Below are positions 30,810-44,210 of a stretch of 64,000 nucleotides of DNA, in pieces. The notes under the pieces are model-generated. The model searched no databases. It worked only from the letters and a program-made list of their open reading frames with translations, and was not told where the DNA came from. The DNA comes from Biscogniauxia marginata (taxonomy: Eukaryota > Ascomycota > Sordariomycetes > Xylariales > Xylariaceae). Positions within the stretch are counted from its first letter, which is position 1, and each line of letters starts with the position of its first letter. The position numbers and the translations under genes were made by a program. The stretch lies in NCBI GenBank assembly GCA_022695795.1, contig MU404173.1, forward strand, positions 60,883 through 124,882, read 5' to 3'.

Positions 30810-33800
30810 GAGCGAAGTTGTTTTGCGGTCCATTCTACGGCGTCCGGCTTTGAGTTATCTAGAGGCGTCTTATTACATCTCACTGGCGTGGGCGGATGAT
30901 AAAGAATATCATGTGGTGTTTAGGGGGGGAGGGGGGAGTTTCCATAGGAGATACCTATGTACAAATATGCTTGAGGGTCATTGATAACATGCAAGGCGGT
31001 GTTAAGGACAGCTTTGCTTTTATGCAGAGCACATGTAGATACCCGACGATATACTATATGAAAGTGTAGTCGTCGTCGCAATGCAGACTTATCACGTATA
31101 AATTAATTGGGACATGGCCGTGTGTGTGATATGTGATAACACCTGCCAACCTACCTAGTAGCTGAACGTTTGTGTATATTGACAACCTCCTCTTCCCGCT
31201 GCAAGGAGGCGGTGATATGTCGTCATTGTTGCCTCTACGTAATACAGAGCTGAGGTCGGTCCCCTTAGTGACGGCCCAACATGATTATGTACGTGTAATA
31301 TATATTTTTTTTCTTTTTCTCTGCTCTTTGACCCCTTGCCTTGTTTGCGGTGTGGAAGTGGTATGTACTACCTACCAATCGGTTATGCTATATGCGACAT
31401 TGACGTGTTAGAAAGTCGGTCCCCGCTGATATATGTATGTATGTAGGAAATGCAGCATCCCGCCAATATACATATGTGATAACGCATCATTCAGCGTTCG
31501 GACAGAACCGAGTTCGTCGGATGAAAGAAAAAAAAAGTTGGGGAGGTTTTTTTTTCTTCTCCTCGCAATAAGTTTTTAGTGCTCCCCTCTTGGGTGTATG
31601 GATATCTCACGTTGTAAGGAGTAGTAGGTAGTATGTAACGATAGCCTCAATTGAGGTACCTAGGCCTAGGTAGGTAGGTATGTAATACGTCCATATGGGT
31701 GAGTGATGTGGGGGATTACCTAGGTACCTCCTAGATTCATCCACTAATCTACTAATAAACCTACCGACTTAGACATTGACATGGAAACTTGTTTTGTCTC
31801 TCTCTTTCTTGGAAGAGACAAAAAAACCCCCCCGAAGAAAGAAAAAAAGAAAAAAACCGGGAAAATAGATAAGTAAGTTAAGAGTCGTTCGTTGATCGAC
31901 GAGAGAGGCAAGAGGTTCGTCGTTTTCGGGGGCGTTTTGACAATACTGGGTAGGTAGGTAGGTAAGGGTTACACGACGTTGCGTTGCATATTGACAAGAA
32001 AAAGACAAGACACGACAAGACACGACGAGACGAGATAGATAAAAAAACGTACCAGGTAGGCAGGCATGTACGTACGTGTGTTAGATCGGGCTCTACGGAG
32101 ATCGAGATCTTGAGTGTCGGATCGGGGAATTTATTTTGGTATATCTAGGTAACTATCTTATTTTATTTTATTTTATTTTATTTCCTGGATTCTGGGAAAT
32201 CCGGGAATCTGGGAGGATTTTAGGAGTGTGTGTTATAGACAAGGGGGCTTTGGAAAAACGTTTTTTTTAGTACCTACCTTAGGTAGGCATTGATATATAT
32301 GTTGTATCGTGCTATGTAATGGGCCCCCCTGACTGAGCTGGGGGGAAACGAGGGGAAGGGGGGTTATGTATGGGGAAGAAGATAGATAGGTAAGGCTTGA
32401 TACCTACATAGGTATGCCCCGGATATAGGTGGTAGCCGACTCGGTACCCTAACCTAGCTAGGTAGCTATATAGATAGGCTGGTCACGTATTAGATAGGGA
32501 TTTTTAGCTACGGTGTTTATGTTAATTCTTGTAATGCACGGCTGTATTTCATCATTCGTCATGACCTACCTATGTATGGGGAGGAGAAAAGCGCAAACTA
32601 TGTACCTAACCTAGGTTGAGTAAGTAAGTACACAAGTAGGTAGGTAAGGCGAGTGGCGCAGGTAAGGCAAGGCAAGGCGGAATAGCTGGACATTGGGACA
32701 AGCGCTGGCATCGCGGTATATTTCGGTTAGATCGGGATACTGTGTCGATAGGTACTGCATGTACAGTACTATACATACTATCTTCTGCCCGGATAAGGCT
32801 GGTAGCTTGTATTGCGGTGGAGGAGAGAGAGAGACGACGACGTATAGGGAGAATGTGGGGAAAGAAGGTATAAAAGAAAAAAAAGCTTGGAAAAGTTGGA
32901 ATAGAGACACCTAAATAAAGTATTGAAAATGTATTTATCGTGTTGAATTGACGTATGTCGTATTCAGATCCTGATATATTACCTACCTAGGAGGTAACTG
33001 TGCATACGTATACACGCGTTATGAAGTAATCGAGTGAGCGGGAAGCAGGGGTTATCGCCTTGATTTTGTGGTGAGATGGGGAGTTGATTGGGTCACGTTT
33101 TTTTGCTACGGATTATATTTCTGGAGATATGAGAAAGATCGTGATCTTTTTTTTTTTTTTTTTGCCAACACTAGCATCCATACCTGTTACCTAACCTCAA
33201 TAACTCCTACCCAGCAAATCCACGCATATATTTAGATGGGACGGGAATCGGAGGATACCTTGTATATACGTATGTACTGATGTACATACCTATGTATAAG
33301 ATAAAAAGGCAGGTATCAATCCGGGTCTATTAGCTACAGTATGACGCAACTACTGCAGTCCGTGCCGGATCCGAACAAGCCGGGCCAGATTGGCAGAGGC
33401 CCGTTAGGTCGGTAGGTGATGCTTCCGATGAGCTATCGAGTTACACGTAGGCTAGAAAACAGCTGTTGTTGTTATTGCCGGCGCTAGTTTTCTGCATGTG
33501 TCAATTTGTCACCTGTCTATCTATCCACCTATCTATCCTATAACTCTAATCTCGCATGGGATGGAGTCCGCTTGCGCCTGTTCTGCTTCTATTACTTGAT
33601 GGCTTGGCACGAGTCGTGCCGTCCACGTTGTGTCTTCGGGGTTTGGCTGCGTTCCTGTTTCTCCCGTCTTACGTACTGCTCGGCTACCTGGTAATTAACA
33701 GATGGAGCTCCCTCATATATGTGTAGCGTACATACGCTAGTTAGGACAGTATTCATTTCTCTATCTAAGAGTCCGGGGCCGGGCTTGACATTGGGACTAG

Positions 33801-36800
33801 CCCTCGAACGATTGGGCATGTGCGTATGTGGGGTACTCTAATGGTAAGTATGTACATAGTTCAGGAAAAAGACATACCCGGATGTCCAATTCGATAGTGG
33901 AACAAAATGAAAAGGAACGGAACGTTGTCGTCGCCGGTATCGTCGGCGCAAGGCGCAGGCGGGGCGGCTGAGGCACGTGAAATGGAAAACAGAGTCCAGC
34001 TCCAGCTATTCAGGTGCTGCTCTCTTTAATGAGCAAATCAAAGTTCGACCAATGTAACAGAGAATGTTCTATAGAAAACCCGCTCAGCCGTATTAATGGG
34101 AGGGCTTAGCTGATTGGGCATGACCCGACGTGTAAAACGATGCAATTCTGTACCTCATCTCACGTTACCCGTGGCAGAAGGAAATACCGGTTGTCGAAAA
34201 ATATAGTAGAGTGCGGTGTAGATAGGCATAGGTAGTTGCCCACTCTATAGAGGTATACATAGAAATGAAACCCCGTCGAAAAAAGAAAGGGTTGGGCTGA
34301 GCAGTTGGTAGCAGCGTCACAGTCTGGATCGAGTCTGTCGAACGGCCTAGAATACGCGCATGGATGGATTCAAATTTTAGTGATCGCTTCTAGCCCTCTC
34401 AGGCGGCCCCCCGCTCTCTCAACGTCTGATGCGATAAGCACGGAATATATGATATATTACAGCTCAGAGCGGGGGCCGGTCCCGAAAGCATCTTTACTTT
34501 TCGCTACCGTGAATAATTATGCCGGGTTGCTGAGTGATCATGTTATTCATGAAGATGGTATAGTCATTTGCCTATCGCAAGTGCCGTCCGGCATCTTGGG
34601 AATGTTCTGCAGATAAGCTAATCTGGGGCCTTTCGACACAACTGACATGGAGTCAGCAGTTATGTATCATATTGTTCTTGGCTCTCGAGGCTGCGAGACT
34701 TAAGCACTACAAAAGACCAGAGGGGAGCGGCGGACCGACACAAGACGATATTCGATCCACTTGTGAGCGGGGGGTTCCCTTTCATTATGAACTGATGAAC
34801 TGACTGTACGGGAACGCCGGGGCCTGGGCAGAACAACAAATAAAAACCTCAAACTGGGGTTAGGAGACTTGTTGATGATTTGACAGGAGCAATATGGGGA
34901 GAAGACGGAGGAGGAGCAAGAGGAGAAGGAGGAGTAGGAGGATTGAAGCAAGGCTTTGCGATGGGTATGGATGGGATGTGCGCGCGCATGCATCTCGCAT
35001 GAGAACGGCGCCATATATGCATGTGTACATGCATGGGCCCACGAGACAGCTTGAGCTTGTGTACAAGTAGAAGACAACGAAACCGACCTGACCGACTTGT
35101 ATGTTTGCGAGTTGTTGATTTGAACCTGGGTCTCCTTGTACTGCACAGTGTCGCATTATCGCTGTGTCTGGGCCCATGATATCTTGCCGTTTTAATGTTT
35201 CGTCTTGTACGATACTGTGATGGGAATCAAGTTCTGGGGATAACCCTTGAAACTGGGACCGCACGGGACCTCACCGTCGCAACGGCCTTACGCGATAAAT
35301 GTCAGTATTATCGTCCGGTGGTTTTGCTCCGAGACTGCTAAACACTGGTACCGCCGGCAACGACGAACTTACTAATTTGGACGTAAAGAAGACGATGGAA
35401 AAGCCCGTTCTTTCTCGGCCCGCTTGATACCACATCAGTGGGGTTTGATCCATAGCTTGCTAACATCATTATTAGATCCTCTGGCGCAAAACCGATCGGC
35501 ACCCCGGCTATCTACAGGTCCTCGCGATGTATAAAACCGCCTGATATAGTGGTTCTGACCAAGGCAGCTCGAGGCTGAAGTCGGCCAGGTGTCACGATGA
35601 CGTCTCGTCGGATCTAAAGTCCGCTCTTTTAGACATGTTCCTGTGGGGGGTTTCTAGTTTCCAAGGTTTTTGCTTCTTTTCGTATCTTTTCGTGTCGAAC
35701 GATGGTTTGATGAATTGCGATATCTTGGTAGTCTCTTTGGCCAAGTTGGAAGATACTAAATTAGCGACGAGAGGGAGCTTGAAACGGGCAGTAAGGCATA
35801 GAGAACTTGCAATGAGACGGGGGTTGCACAGATACAATAAGTAGATGAGGATCTCTCAATTGCAGATGAGAGATCGATCCATTTAGCATAATCCTTTTCA
35901 GCCTCTCTTACGAATTGAAATCTGCTTTTTTAGTAGATGTAATAATATTAATTCGGAATTTCGATCCGGCTTCGACGGCGGTCTCTTAAGTGTAATGCCA
36001 GCAGGATAATCGCGGAAGATATAATTGAGCACGCCGTGTAAGTCATGATGGTGGTTGGTTCATCAGCACCGGCCACCACAAGGCGGTTACTTACCAACCA
36101 GCCGCCGGTTGTGGCTGTCACCATTTCCGTTCCGAGATTGACGGAAAGGAGACAAGAAACGGGAATTTGAGGCTGACTCGACTATTGTCTGCAGGTGTGG
36201 TGGATTTAATATTCGACTTGTTACTGGTCGGGTCAAGCGAGACGAAGTCGAGCTGAGGGACCGCGCTTGCAGCCCGTCGCAACTCTGCCATGCGGCAGTA
36301 GAGTTCTGCATTTGCTTCTTGTCCGCCACGCGCCTTGGCACGTTCATCCGGTGGCTTTCCCTTCACTACCCGACGGAAGTTCTCTGGCTTCTATTCGCTG
36401 GAGCGTGTTGTGGCCATTGAAAAAGAGACCCCAGGAAGACCCTTCGGACCTGAAAGCTTTTTTCTTCTCTCTTTCCTTTACCTCTTGGCTTTTGTCATAA
36501 CAACTCTCCAAAAAAGTGGACTCACAATTCAGGTACGTGATGCTGATCGTTCTCCTTTCTCGTAATCAGGCGCGGAGGGTCAGGACACCCATGCTTCGCC
36601 TTACCCACGATGGACATCAGGGAGATCAGAGCTCCCCAACCCCGAACATCACAACGTTTCACCAGAAAACTCAGCTAGTCAGCTGGCTGGGCTCGTTACT
36701 TTTACCTCTAGTTGCCTGCGTCGGCGTTTGTCTGCTGGTCTTACTGCGTAGTATGTGGTGACCGAATTCAGTGGTTGGTGGTGTGTTCTTGTAATGCACT

Positions 36801-39349
36801 CACTCAGCTGTCGGACGAACTCTCAAAGTTGAGGTTTGTTTGTGGTTGACAGCGGCAGCGGAGTGAGACGCGCTACACACTTTATTTACTGCATGACTAC
36901 ATTAGTCTGATGTGTGTTCATGCTGTTTTGCCCGAACTATGATGTATTGATTATGTACACTACGAGGAGTGCCGGGAGCTGACAGGGGTTGACAAGTCCC
37001 AAAGCGGCAGGCAGGTCATTCCGACTATCGAAGACGAACATTAGCTGGAACTCTCTTCTGCCCCGCCGTCCAATCACCTGCAGCGAATCGCACACACCAC
37101 AATCACAATCCCATGCTTGACATGCCGTCCAACAATCCCATTGACAAGGAGACAAAGATAAGATACTCATAACATCAGATACTCTACACGCCATTGTCAC
37201 GACACGCTACTGAATGCCACTCACTGCTTATCAGTGGGAGTAGTAGTCGTCGTAGAAGCAGAGTAAACTATCGACTTGGAATAGGGCCGAAGAAGGAAAA
37301 CGGAAGACTAAGAGGGAAAGACAACTGGATGTTTTAAAGAGGCGCATAGCGAGTGTACAGTAAGTAACCAGCGCACTTATTCAACCTAGCCTATTGAACC
37401 TAACCTACATTAGTAACGGGGTTATACTAATTAAAATTCCATCATTCCAGCAGGCCGAGAGAAAAAAAGGAGAGACTAATTAAAAAAGAAGAGGTGAAGA
37501 AGACATCGGCATCTCGTCTACTGAGCTCTTTTCGTCTTTTCAGGGTCTTCCAGTATCTTCTTATTAATCCTCCTCCCCCTCCTCCTCCCCGCCATTTCAC
37601 AGTTTGGTTTCCCTGTGTCAATCATATATCTTTGCCCCAACTTTTCCGATGAACAGGGCGTTTCGCTGGTGGTAAATCACCCGTCTAGTTCCAAGGAAGG
37701 GTACAAACAAGTGATCAACTCTCGGTGTGCGACACGGCCATTGGACAATCTTTTCTGCAAACATCAACAACATCGAGATCCCATGGCAGCAACAGCATGA
37801 CCCTCGACGTTACATGCGACTCAAATCAGACCAATATAATACAATATTTCAACCACGACAACGAGAGCAGCGAGGCAACCCAGCAACCCGTCGCAAGACT
37901 AAGAACATAGCAACATACACACACACCACACATCCCTGCACTGCCTGTGATTGGGCTGGGCTGACAGGAAGTTTCTCGGTGAACCGGCGAAAAGAAACGG
38001 AGCTCTTGTTCCAGTGTAGGTAGTTGTAGCTATTCTACCGTCTACCACACCACATCCACACCCACTTTTCGTTGTGGCCCCAAGGGTTCCAGTTGCTTGG
38101 CTTCAATTATAAGCGCCACTACAGGACACGGGCCTCGCATTACCGGAGCTGCCACGGTACGAGGCTACTACGCTATTACGCCATAGACAAGATATAGTCT
38201 CTCTCTGTCTACGCTACACCTGAAAATACGAGAGTAGGAGAAGAGACAGGGACGGAGACGGAGAAAGAAAGTTGGGGGGAAAAGAGAGAATAAGCACAGA
38301 AGAGAGAAGAGCCCGACGAGAGCAACAGCAGCAGCAGCAACAACAACACAGTGCAGCATACAACTCACAGAGACCACAATAAAGTGTAGACCTCCTGCGA
38401 GCACTAACACGCTACTGTACTGTCGACGACGACATCGACACACCTGGCCCACCGGGATTGCGTTGCTCCACGCTGTTGTTGCCGGAGTCGGTCTTTGGCG
38501 CGGCCGTGGCCGAAGGTTGTGCTTCAGTATTAAATCTCGGACGGTTGTTCATTGATCTGATCTTATGTGATCTCATCGAGCTGTGGAAAGCAAGCGAAAG
38601 TCAATTCACCGAGCGACAAGTACAAAGTATTTCGTACCACATACCACACCTGAGGTACCGATCTGCCCACCTTGCATTAGGTGGTAACTCCGTACCTGCT
38701 ACCAAAAGGCTGCAGTTACCATTTAGAGTGGTAAATCAGGGATCCAGGGCCCCTCTGTCTCTGCCCCCCCACTACGCCCACTACCTACGCCCACTAGGCA
38801 GGTACGTCTACAAGGTACCGCCGTACTGTACCTTTGCTGCTACTGTACAGTACAGTACCGTACCAGACGTATCCACCCGCGGGTGTCAGCTCGCATTCTG
38901 CGCAGTGCTATGCAACGTTCACTTGTCGCTACTTCACACTGCCGAGTAATACTTAGGCTTTTTTTATCAACGGGCCTCCCACCAAAAAGCACCATCCGCT
39001 TCAGCCTCCATCGTCAACTTCTCTCTCTGCCGTAAGTCGAGGAATTCGACCAATACGAAACCCGCCAGCCCGTGGCGCGCAACAGCAGAGACACAATAGG
39101 CATTCAGACACAACCAACCACACCATCCAATTTTAAAAGCCATCCATTCCCATCCCTTTGTCGCTCGTCCCTCCCTCACGCTCCCACACCCACACCCACA
39201 CCAAGCTCCTTGGTCCTGTCGGCCTATAGACCCGACAAAGGGAGCGAGCACACAAGGCGGAAGCAGGACAAACAACGGGTAAAGAAGACCAAACAACGTA
39301 TTCCGTCACTGTGAACAAGTCTTGGTCAGAACAAGAAGACTCATTCAGC
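30810..39349. other. 8.5 kb interval without a supported gene
   Basis: No frame here has recognisable domains or a convincing exon structure. The left part (30.9-33.6 kb) is dense in TAGGTA/TACCTA motifs, short homopolymers (T run 33147-33164) and a TTTTA repeat (32158-32182). The right part (35-39.3 kb) is less repetitive and includes GTAC-rich patches near 38800-38870 and a GA-rich tract near 38230-38310. A leftward frame at 36118-36366 (ERAKARGGQEANAELYCRMA) has protein-like composition but no family. Long non-coding leaders or RNAs of the 39.3 kb gene are possible. Confidence 0.5.
32158..32182. repeat. (TTTTA)n microsatellite
   Basis: About five tandem copies of a TTTTA unit. Simple repeat in gene-free DNA; no function implied. 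Confidence 0.7.
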
Positions 39350-40381
39350 ATGCTAGGGCAGGACCGGGATATTAGAAGGGCGCCTTTCGAGCCCTCTCCC
39401 ACCACCTACTCCCACTCGAGAACAAGAACAAAGTCCTCCAACATATTTCCAATACAGTCTCCTATTCCGATGCATCTACAACAACCTCAGCCCCCTATGG
39501 GGCACAATCGACGCTCGCCCTCGGTAAACACCTTCAACAGCGTATCAAGCATCCCTCCTCCCGCTGCCTTCCGCACCTCCCCCACGAACGATATTCGGCG
39601 CAGCATCTCCTCGCGCTCGGGCGGCGGCGGCCAGCCTACAAGCTACGTCGCCCTCCTGCGAAAGCAAAAAGCCACAGTATGGTGCGATCGATCCCAGACC
39701 GAAGACCCCCGCATGCTGGCCCAACAGCGAGCTGCTAAGCAGCGGGCCAACCAAGAAGTCATCGGTCGCTCGAGTCAGAGCCGCTCGTCCACCGGCATCG
39801 GCGGCGCCGGCAAGGTTGCTGCCAAGATCCGACATCACGGCAAGCCTGGTGTCGTCGGCTACTCGCCCGACAACAACTACATGGGCGTCGGCGGCGTGCC
39901 GCTGCGACTGAGTGCCACCGAGGTGGAGGGTGAGGATAGCGACGAAGACGACCTCTCCATGCAACGCGTGCACCACCGTAGGACAGGGAGCAGCGGGCGT
40001 AGCAGTACTGCAAGTGGTCGCCGAGGCCTTGCCTACCGCAACTCGGGTGGTGCCCATTCGCACAGCAGCAAGAAATGGAGTCCTGGCGACACCCCCGAGC
40101 GGGGCAGCCTAGTCATGGAGGACCCTGAATACAGACCTGGAGATGACAAGATCGAGCGGGCGCAAAGCACCCGGAGTGGTAGCAGTGCCGAGAAGGCCGA
40201 TGCCCTTCCCGAGCTCAGCACCTCGACTGCTAACAAGCTCGCGAGCAATAGCTTAATGAATGCGGCACTCACGAGAGAGAAAAGTGTCAAGAACCCTGAG
40301 GATCTAAGACGGCGAGGTAGTGTCGACGAGCGGACCGCGACTCTAACATCCGGCCGCCTCTTCATTGCCAACCCCGATTAA
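39350..40381 (+). CDS. conserved ascomycete protein of unknown function, 343 aa
   Basis: The first ATG of the frame is at 39350 (MLGQDRDIRRAPFEPS); an upstream exon cannot be excluded because the frame stays open for 13 codons before it. The protein is largely disordered and Ser/Arg-rich. One compact block, SYVALLRKQKATVWCDRSQ followed by EDPRMLAQQRAAKQRANQEV at roughly residues 98-137, looks like a conserved helical motif with an invariant-looking Trp-Cys; I recall this block in other Pezizomycotina proteins of unknown role. Further on come a Gly-rich segment (GVGGVPLRLSATEVE), an acidic patch and a basic tail. No membrane span. Long untranslated flanks on both sides suggest a regulated gene. 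Function unknown. Confidence 0.75.
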   Translation: MLGQDRDIRRAPFEPSPTTYSHSRTRTKSSNIFPIQSPIPMHLQQPQPPMGHNRRSPSVNTFNSVSSIPPPAAFRTSPTNDIRRSISSRSGGGGQPTSYVALLRKQKATVWCDRSQTEDPRMLAQQRAAKQRANQEVIGRSSQSRSSTGIGGAGKVAAKIRHHGKPGVVGYSPDNNYMGVGGVPLRLSATEVEGEDSDEDDLSMQRVHHRRTGSSGRSSTASGRRGLAYRNSGGAHSHSSKKWSPGDTPERGSLVMEDPEYRPGDDKIERAQSTRSGSSAEKADALPELSTSTANKLASNSLMNAALTREKSVKNPEDLRRRGSVDERTATLTSGRLFIANPD

Positions 40382-43300
40382 TCGGGTTATCACAACAGTT
40401 TGAGACGACGGGGAAGTGAAAGTGAGGGGTTATATTTCTTCCTTTACTGGGATTCAATCTACGGTCGATGGCCACGGCAGATCGTTCGGCCGCTCGGAAG
40501 GATTTCTTGCATTGCAATGGCGCTTTTTTATCATTCTTTCTCTTTGATTTAGAACAGGGTTGGTCATTCATTAGGGCGGGCACAGACAATCAGGGCGGTG
40601 GCCACGATCGCACGGCCGTTTATGGTTCGGGTTTTCATTTGCTCTTCTGGGTTCAGGTTCGAAGAAAATACCCTCGCTACGACTTCGGATTCCTTAATTT
40701 TGTCAATTTCCTACGTCGTCGAAATTCACAAGCGGAACACTCGCGGGACGAGTCACTGCCAGGATCGGAAAAGAAAAGTTCACGAGAGAGGAGGAACGCG
40801 GTAGTTACCACTTGTCAACTCTAGCTCTCGAGTAACAGTGTAACAGTATAATGCGGATGCTGTCTACGGGGAGGGTACAGTATGAGACGAAACGAGACGA
40901 ATGGGAAGACGATGTGTTAGCGTCTAGCCCGGGGGGGCTCTATACCACACCGGCCTAGAAAAAGTTGCTGGATTCAGCTCGAGATACCAATATACCAGCG
41001 ATGTCAAACAAAGCGTTGAACACACTGTGCTGATATGCTGTGAATCCCAATTGCATGTGACAAGGCGCAAACGAAAGTAAACAAAAGAAAAAAAAGGCAA
41101 GGGCATCCATTCCCCTTTTAGAGTTCAACCCAGCCTCCCCTTTTTTTCTTCCCCGCGTAACGGGAAGCCGGCTAGGCTCGAGTTGCCCGAATTAAGAGTA
41201 GGTATGTAGGTAGCAGGTCAGGTGTGAGCAAGAAGGGCAAAGTTTGAATCTAACTAGCTAGTTAGTATGATAGATACACTTTAGACTTTCGTTTCAGGTT
41301 TACGCCTCTCACGGCTAAGATATAAATAAATATATACCGTATATAAATATGTAAGATGTAAGTAGTCGCGGCTAGGCAAAAAGTCTATTAAGCGCTACTT
41401 ACCTAAGAGGTACGTATGTATGTTTTTAAATAGAAAGACGCGAGGTTAGGACTCTCGTTTAGATATATCGATGACGGGATAGATTGATGGTAAGTAGGTA
41501 AGTAAGTAAGGAGAGAAAACATATCATGGGGGTGTATGGAAGTTTGTTGTTTGGACGGGATGGGGTCGGAGGGAAGGGAAGGGAAGGGGAGGGAAGGGGA
41601 GGGAAGGGGACGGGTAGGTACCTGGAGATGATGCCGGGTGCTGGTTTTGGCTTGTTTGGAGTACGTACTTGCATACGTCAGGTACCCAAGGCATATAGTA
41701 TATGTCAACCTGTCATATACGGTAGATTAGGTAGGTAGGTAGGTATATGTAGAGCCAACACGAAGCCTCTTCTGGGGGGAGATATGTATAAACCCGAGGG
41801 AATTTGCGAGTGTGTGTATGAAGACTTTCCGGTCATGCATATGTGTGTATGCCTAATATTTCATAGTAGTGTATCACCTAGGTACCTACCTAGGTAGGTA
41901 CGGATTTATTGATGTATATAAAACATGGATAACCAAGATGGGGAACTAATGAGTCGAATCATATCCCCCCCCCTTTTTGTGTTGGGAGGGGGGAGTCTAG
42001 CAAACGGTTAAGGGCGAGGGAAGGGAGGGAATGGGACTAAGTTGAGATTATCTTGGGGAGTACATAGGATACATAACTATATACCTAGTGTATGTTGAGT
42101 AAGTGGACTATCGATATATATTCATTGTAGATCACAGCGTCGAGAAGAAACGGGGAAGGAGTAGAGAGTCGCTTGGTTTTATACTGATATAGACAGGTTA
42201 CCTACCCATGTACTTACCTTTTTGTCAAGTCATAAACAAGCTGGTAGGTAGCTGGCAAATTGCAAGAGAGAATTAACATAGGAGGTAGGCATATCGTAGA
42301 GGGTTAAGAACCTCGAAGTTTTATGCCATAGAAGATATAAGCATCCTGAGTACCTTATGTACCTATGCTATCTTGGACCCCTCTACCCGATTATTCCCTT
42401 TTCTTTTTTTCTTTTTGCCTGGCCACCTCATAACGTTTATCCCGTGTAATTGATCACACCCGAGTCGCACAACCAACTAGGTCCCCCCTCTAATATCCCG
42501 TTCCCAATCCCAACACACCCATTCCAACTTATCTTCTTAACATGTACTGTGTATCAAAGTACTCTACCTACCTACCTGCATGTAGGTACTTTAACTTCCT
42601 ACCTTACATACCCGATGTATCAATCAACCTCACCTACATACATATCTAACCTCGCCTGTCCCCTCCACTCTCCCACGTAACATAGGTACATAAAGCCTCC
42701 GTCGATCTCCCGCCCACTAACGAATCCTATCTCTTTTTTACTTCCCCCATCCCCTCCCCCAACCTCCCCCTTTTTTTTTCCCAAATCGAAAAAGAAATAA
42801 TAAAATTCGGGTTGCATATCTAAGTGTGCCTTAGTATTATTGTCTTACCCACATACGTCTGATCTTTCCCCCGTTGCGTTCTCCGCGTTTAAGCTCAGAG
42901 CTACATACGTAGGCGTCTCCCCCCGGCCCGGGAGGTGCGTCTGAGGGGCCCCGCGCTTATTGATGCTATGTCTATCTAGGTACCTGGTAGGTACTGAGTC
43001 GAGGGTGATATAGTATGGCATGGTATATGTACCTAGTAAGTAGATAGGTCGTTATGAAAGATAATATCCGTCTACTGCATGCATACCCTTGAGATGGTAT
43101 TATATATGCAGGTCAGAAGAGGTGGGATGAGATATTTCACACAGTTTACATTCTTTGAACTTTAATAAGGCAGCTAAATTAAATGAAGGTGGTTGGTGAT
43201 TTAGATTCGACGTCGGTGCCTACGTTCTTTCATCCAATTGTAGTTCCGCGAACAACGTACCTATGTATGTATGTACTTGGTAAGCAGACATTTAAAAAAG

Positions 43301-44210
43301 TAGTTTAAGGCAAGCGCAATACTGTATACATTTTAGATAGGTGTCGTTAAGTTCTCTAATAAGTGAGTAAGTACTACGTGGGTTTTCATCACTCAGGAGT
43401 GATAGGGGGGGAGAGTGATAGGGGGGAAGGGGGGGGGTAGTTTCTGCCCGCTTATGGTCAGGTCATCTACTCGCATCTCGAAGTCCCTCTAAGATTGTAT
43501 TTCTTCGCAGCCTACCTTTCGCTATAACAAACCTGAATAGTTTTAAGCTATAATTAACATTTTTTCACAAAGAGGCCTTTCTGTATGAGCACTGATACTA
43601 TGGGATAGCATATGCGGGTAGCATGGGAAATATTCATGTATACAGGTCAACAGTGGTGACTCCTATACAGTCTTGATGTGGCATGTAAGGTAATTAACTC
43701 AGCCGTATCTCAATTTTGACTCGAAATGAAGTCGAACTGACAAAACTGCTCTGAGTTCGCTGATTGGTCAAGGCTTAATACAGGCTTGTGCAATTTGCGA
43801 TGTCTCGTATTCGCTGCATTGCCGTATTCTGGGTTCCTGATTATATAGGGAGCTTCCATGGTCAGCTACTAGCAAATATTTGCCTACAATATTTTGCTCC
43901 CTTGGTACTTTGACGTTACTTGACATTTTATTTACCCGCACAAGTCTCCATAGAAGATAGGGTATGAAAACTTGGTTGATACACGTATCCGCATGCGATA
44001 ACTTCAATTCGAGGAGGGCAGAGGGTGTGTGACTGGATTCGGTTCGAATATGAGGGTCTTGAGTAAATGTGGAGTTTTTGCGATTGGGTACTTGGATGAG
44101 TACCTAAGTTATGAATGGCCGTATAATTTGGGCTCGGCTTTCGTATACCTACGGGAAGAATTCCAAATTATTTTTTATACCTCCCTGGAACCCGCAGATT
44201 GAGAATCGAA
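40382..44210. other. 3.8 kb gene-poor interval with repeats
   Basis: No coding frame is convincing. Repeat-like features are many: TAGGTA/TACCTA clusters (41197-41216, 41724-41745, 41877-41900, 42567-42606), a G-rich tract at 41569-41612, G runs at 43406-43438 and a T run at 42770-42780. A 79-codon leftward frame at 43768-44007 has no recognised family. Confidence 0.5.
41569..41612 (+). repeat. GGGA-repeat tract (possible G-quadruplex)
   Basis: Eight or more runs of three or four G separated by one or two A form an uninterrupted purine tract. Such a tract could fold as a G-quadruplex or triplex. Structure is inferred from sequence only. Confidence 0.6.

Noticed and set aside
34285..34380. 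tRNA-like sequence on the plus strand (GCTGAGCAGTTGGTAGCAGC)
   Set aside because: A D-arm-like hairpin is present, but the acceptor and T stems do not pair and the downstream B box is poor.
35100..35180. tRNA-like sequence on the minus strand (CCAGGTTCAAATC)
   Set aside because: B-box-like only; the 3' half of the T stem and the acceptor stem are absent.
36118..36366. leftward frame with protein-like composition
   Set aside because: It starts at GTG, is short and has no family; left as a note in the gene-free interval rather than called a gene.
38458..38949. 163-codon rightward frame
   Set aside because: It starts at TTG in GTAC-repeat DNA and lacks any domain; likely part of the leader of the 39.35 kb gene.
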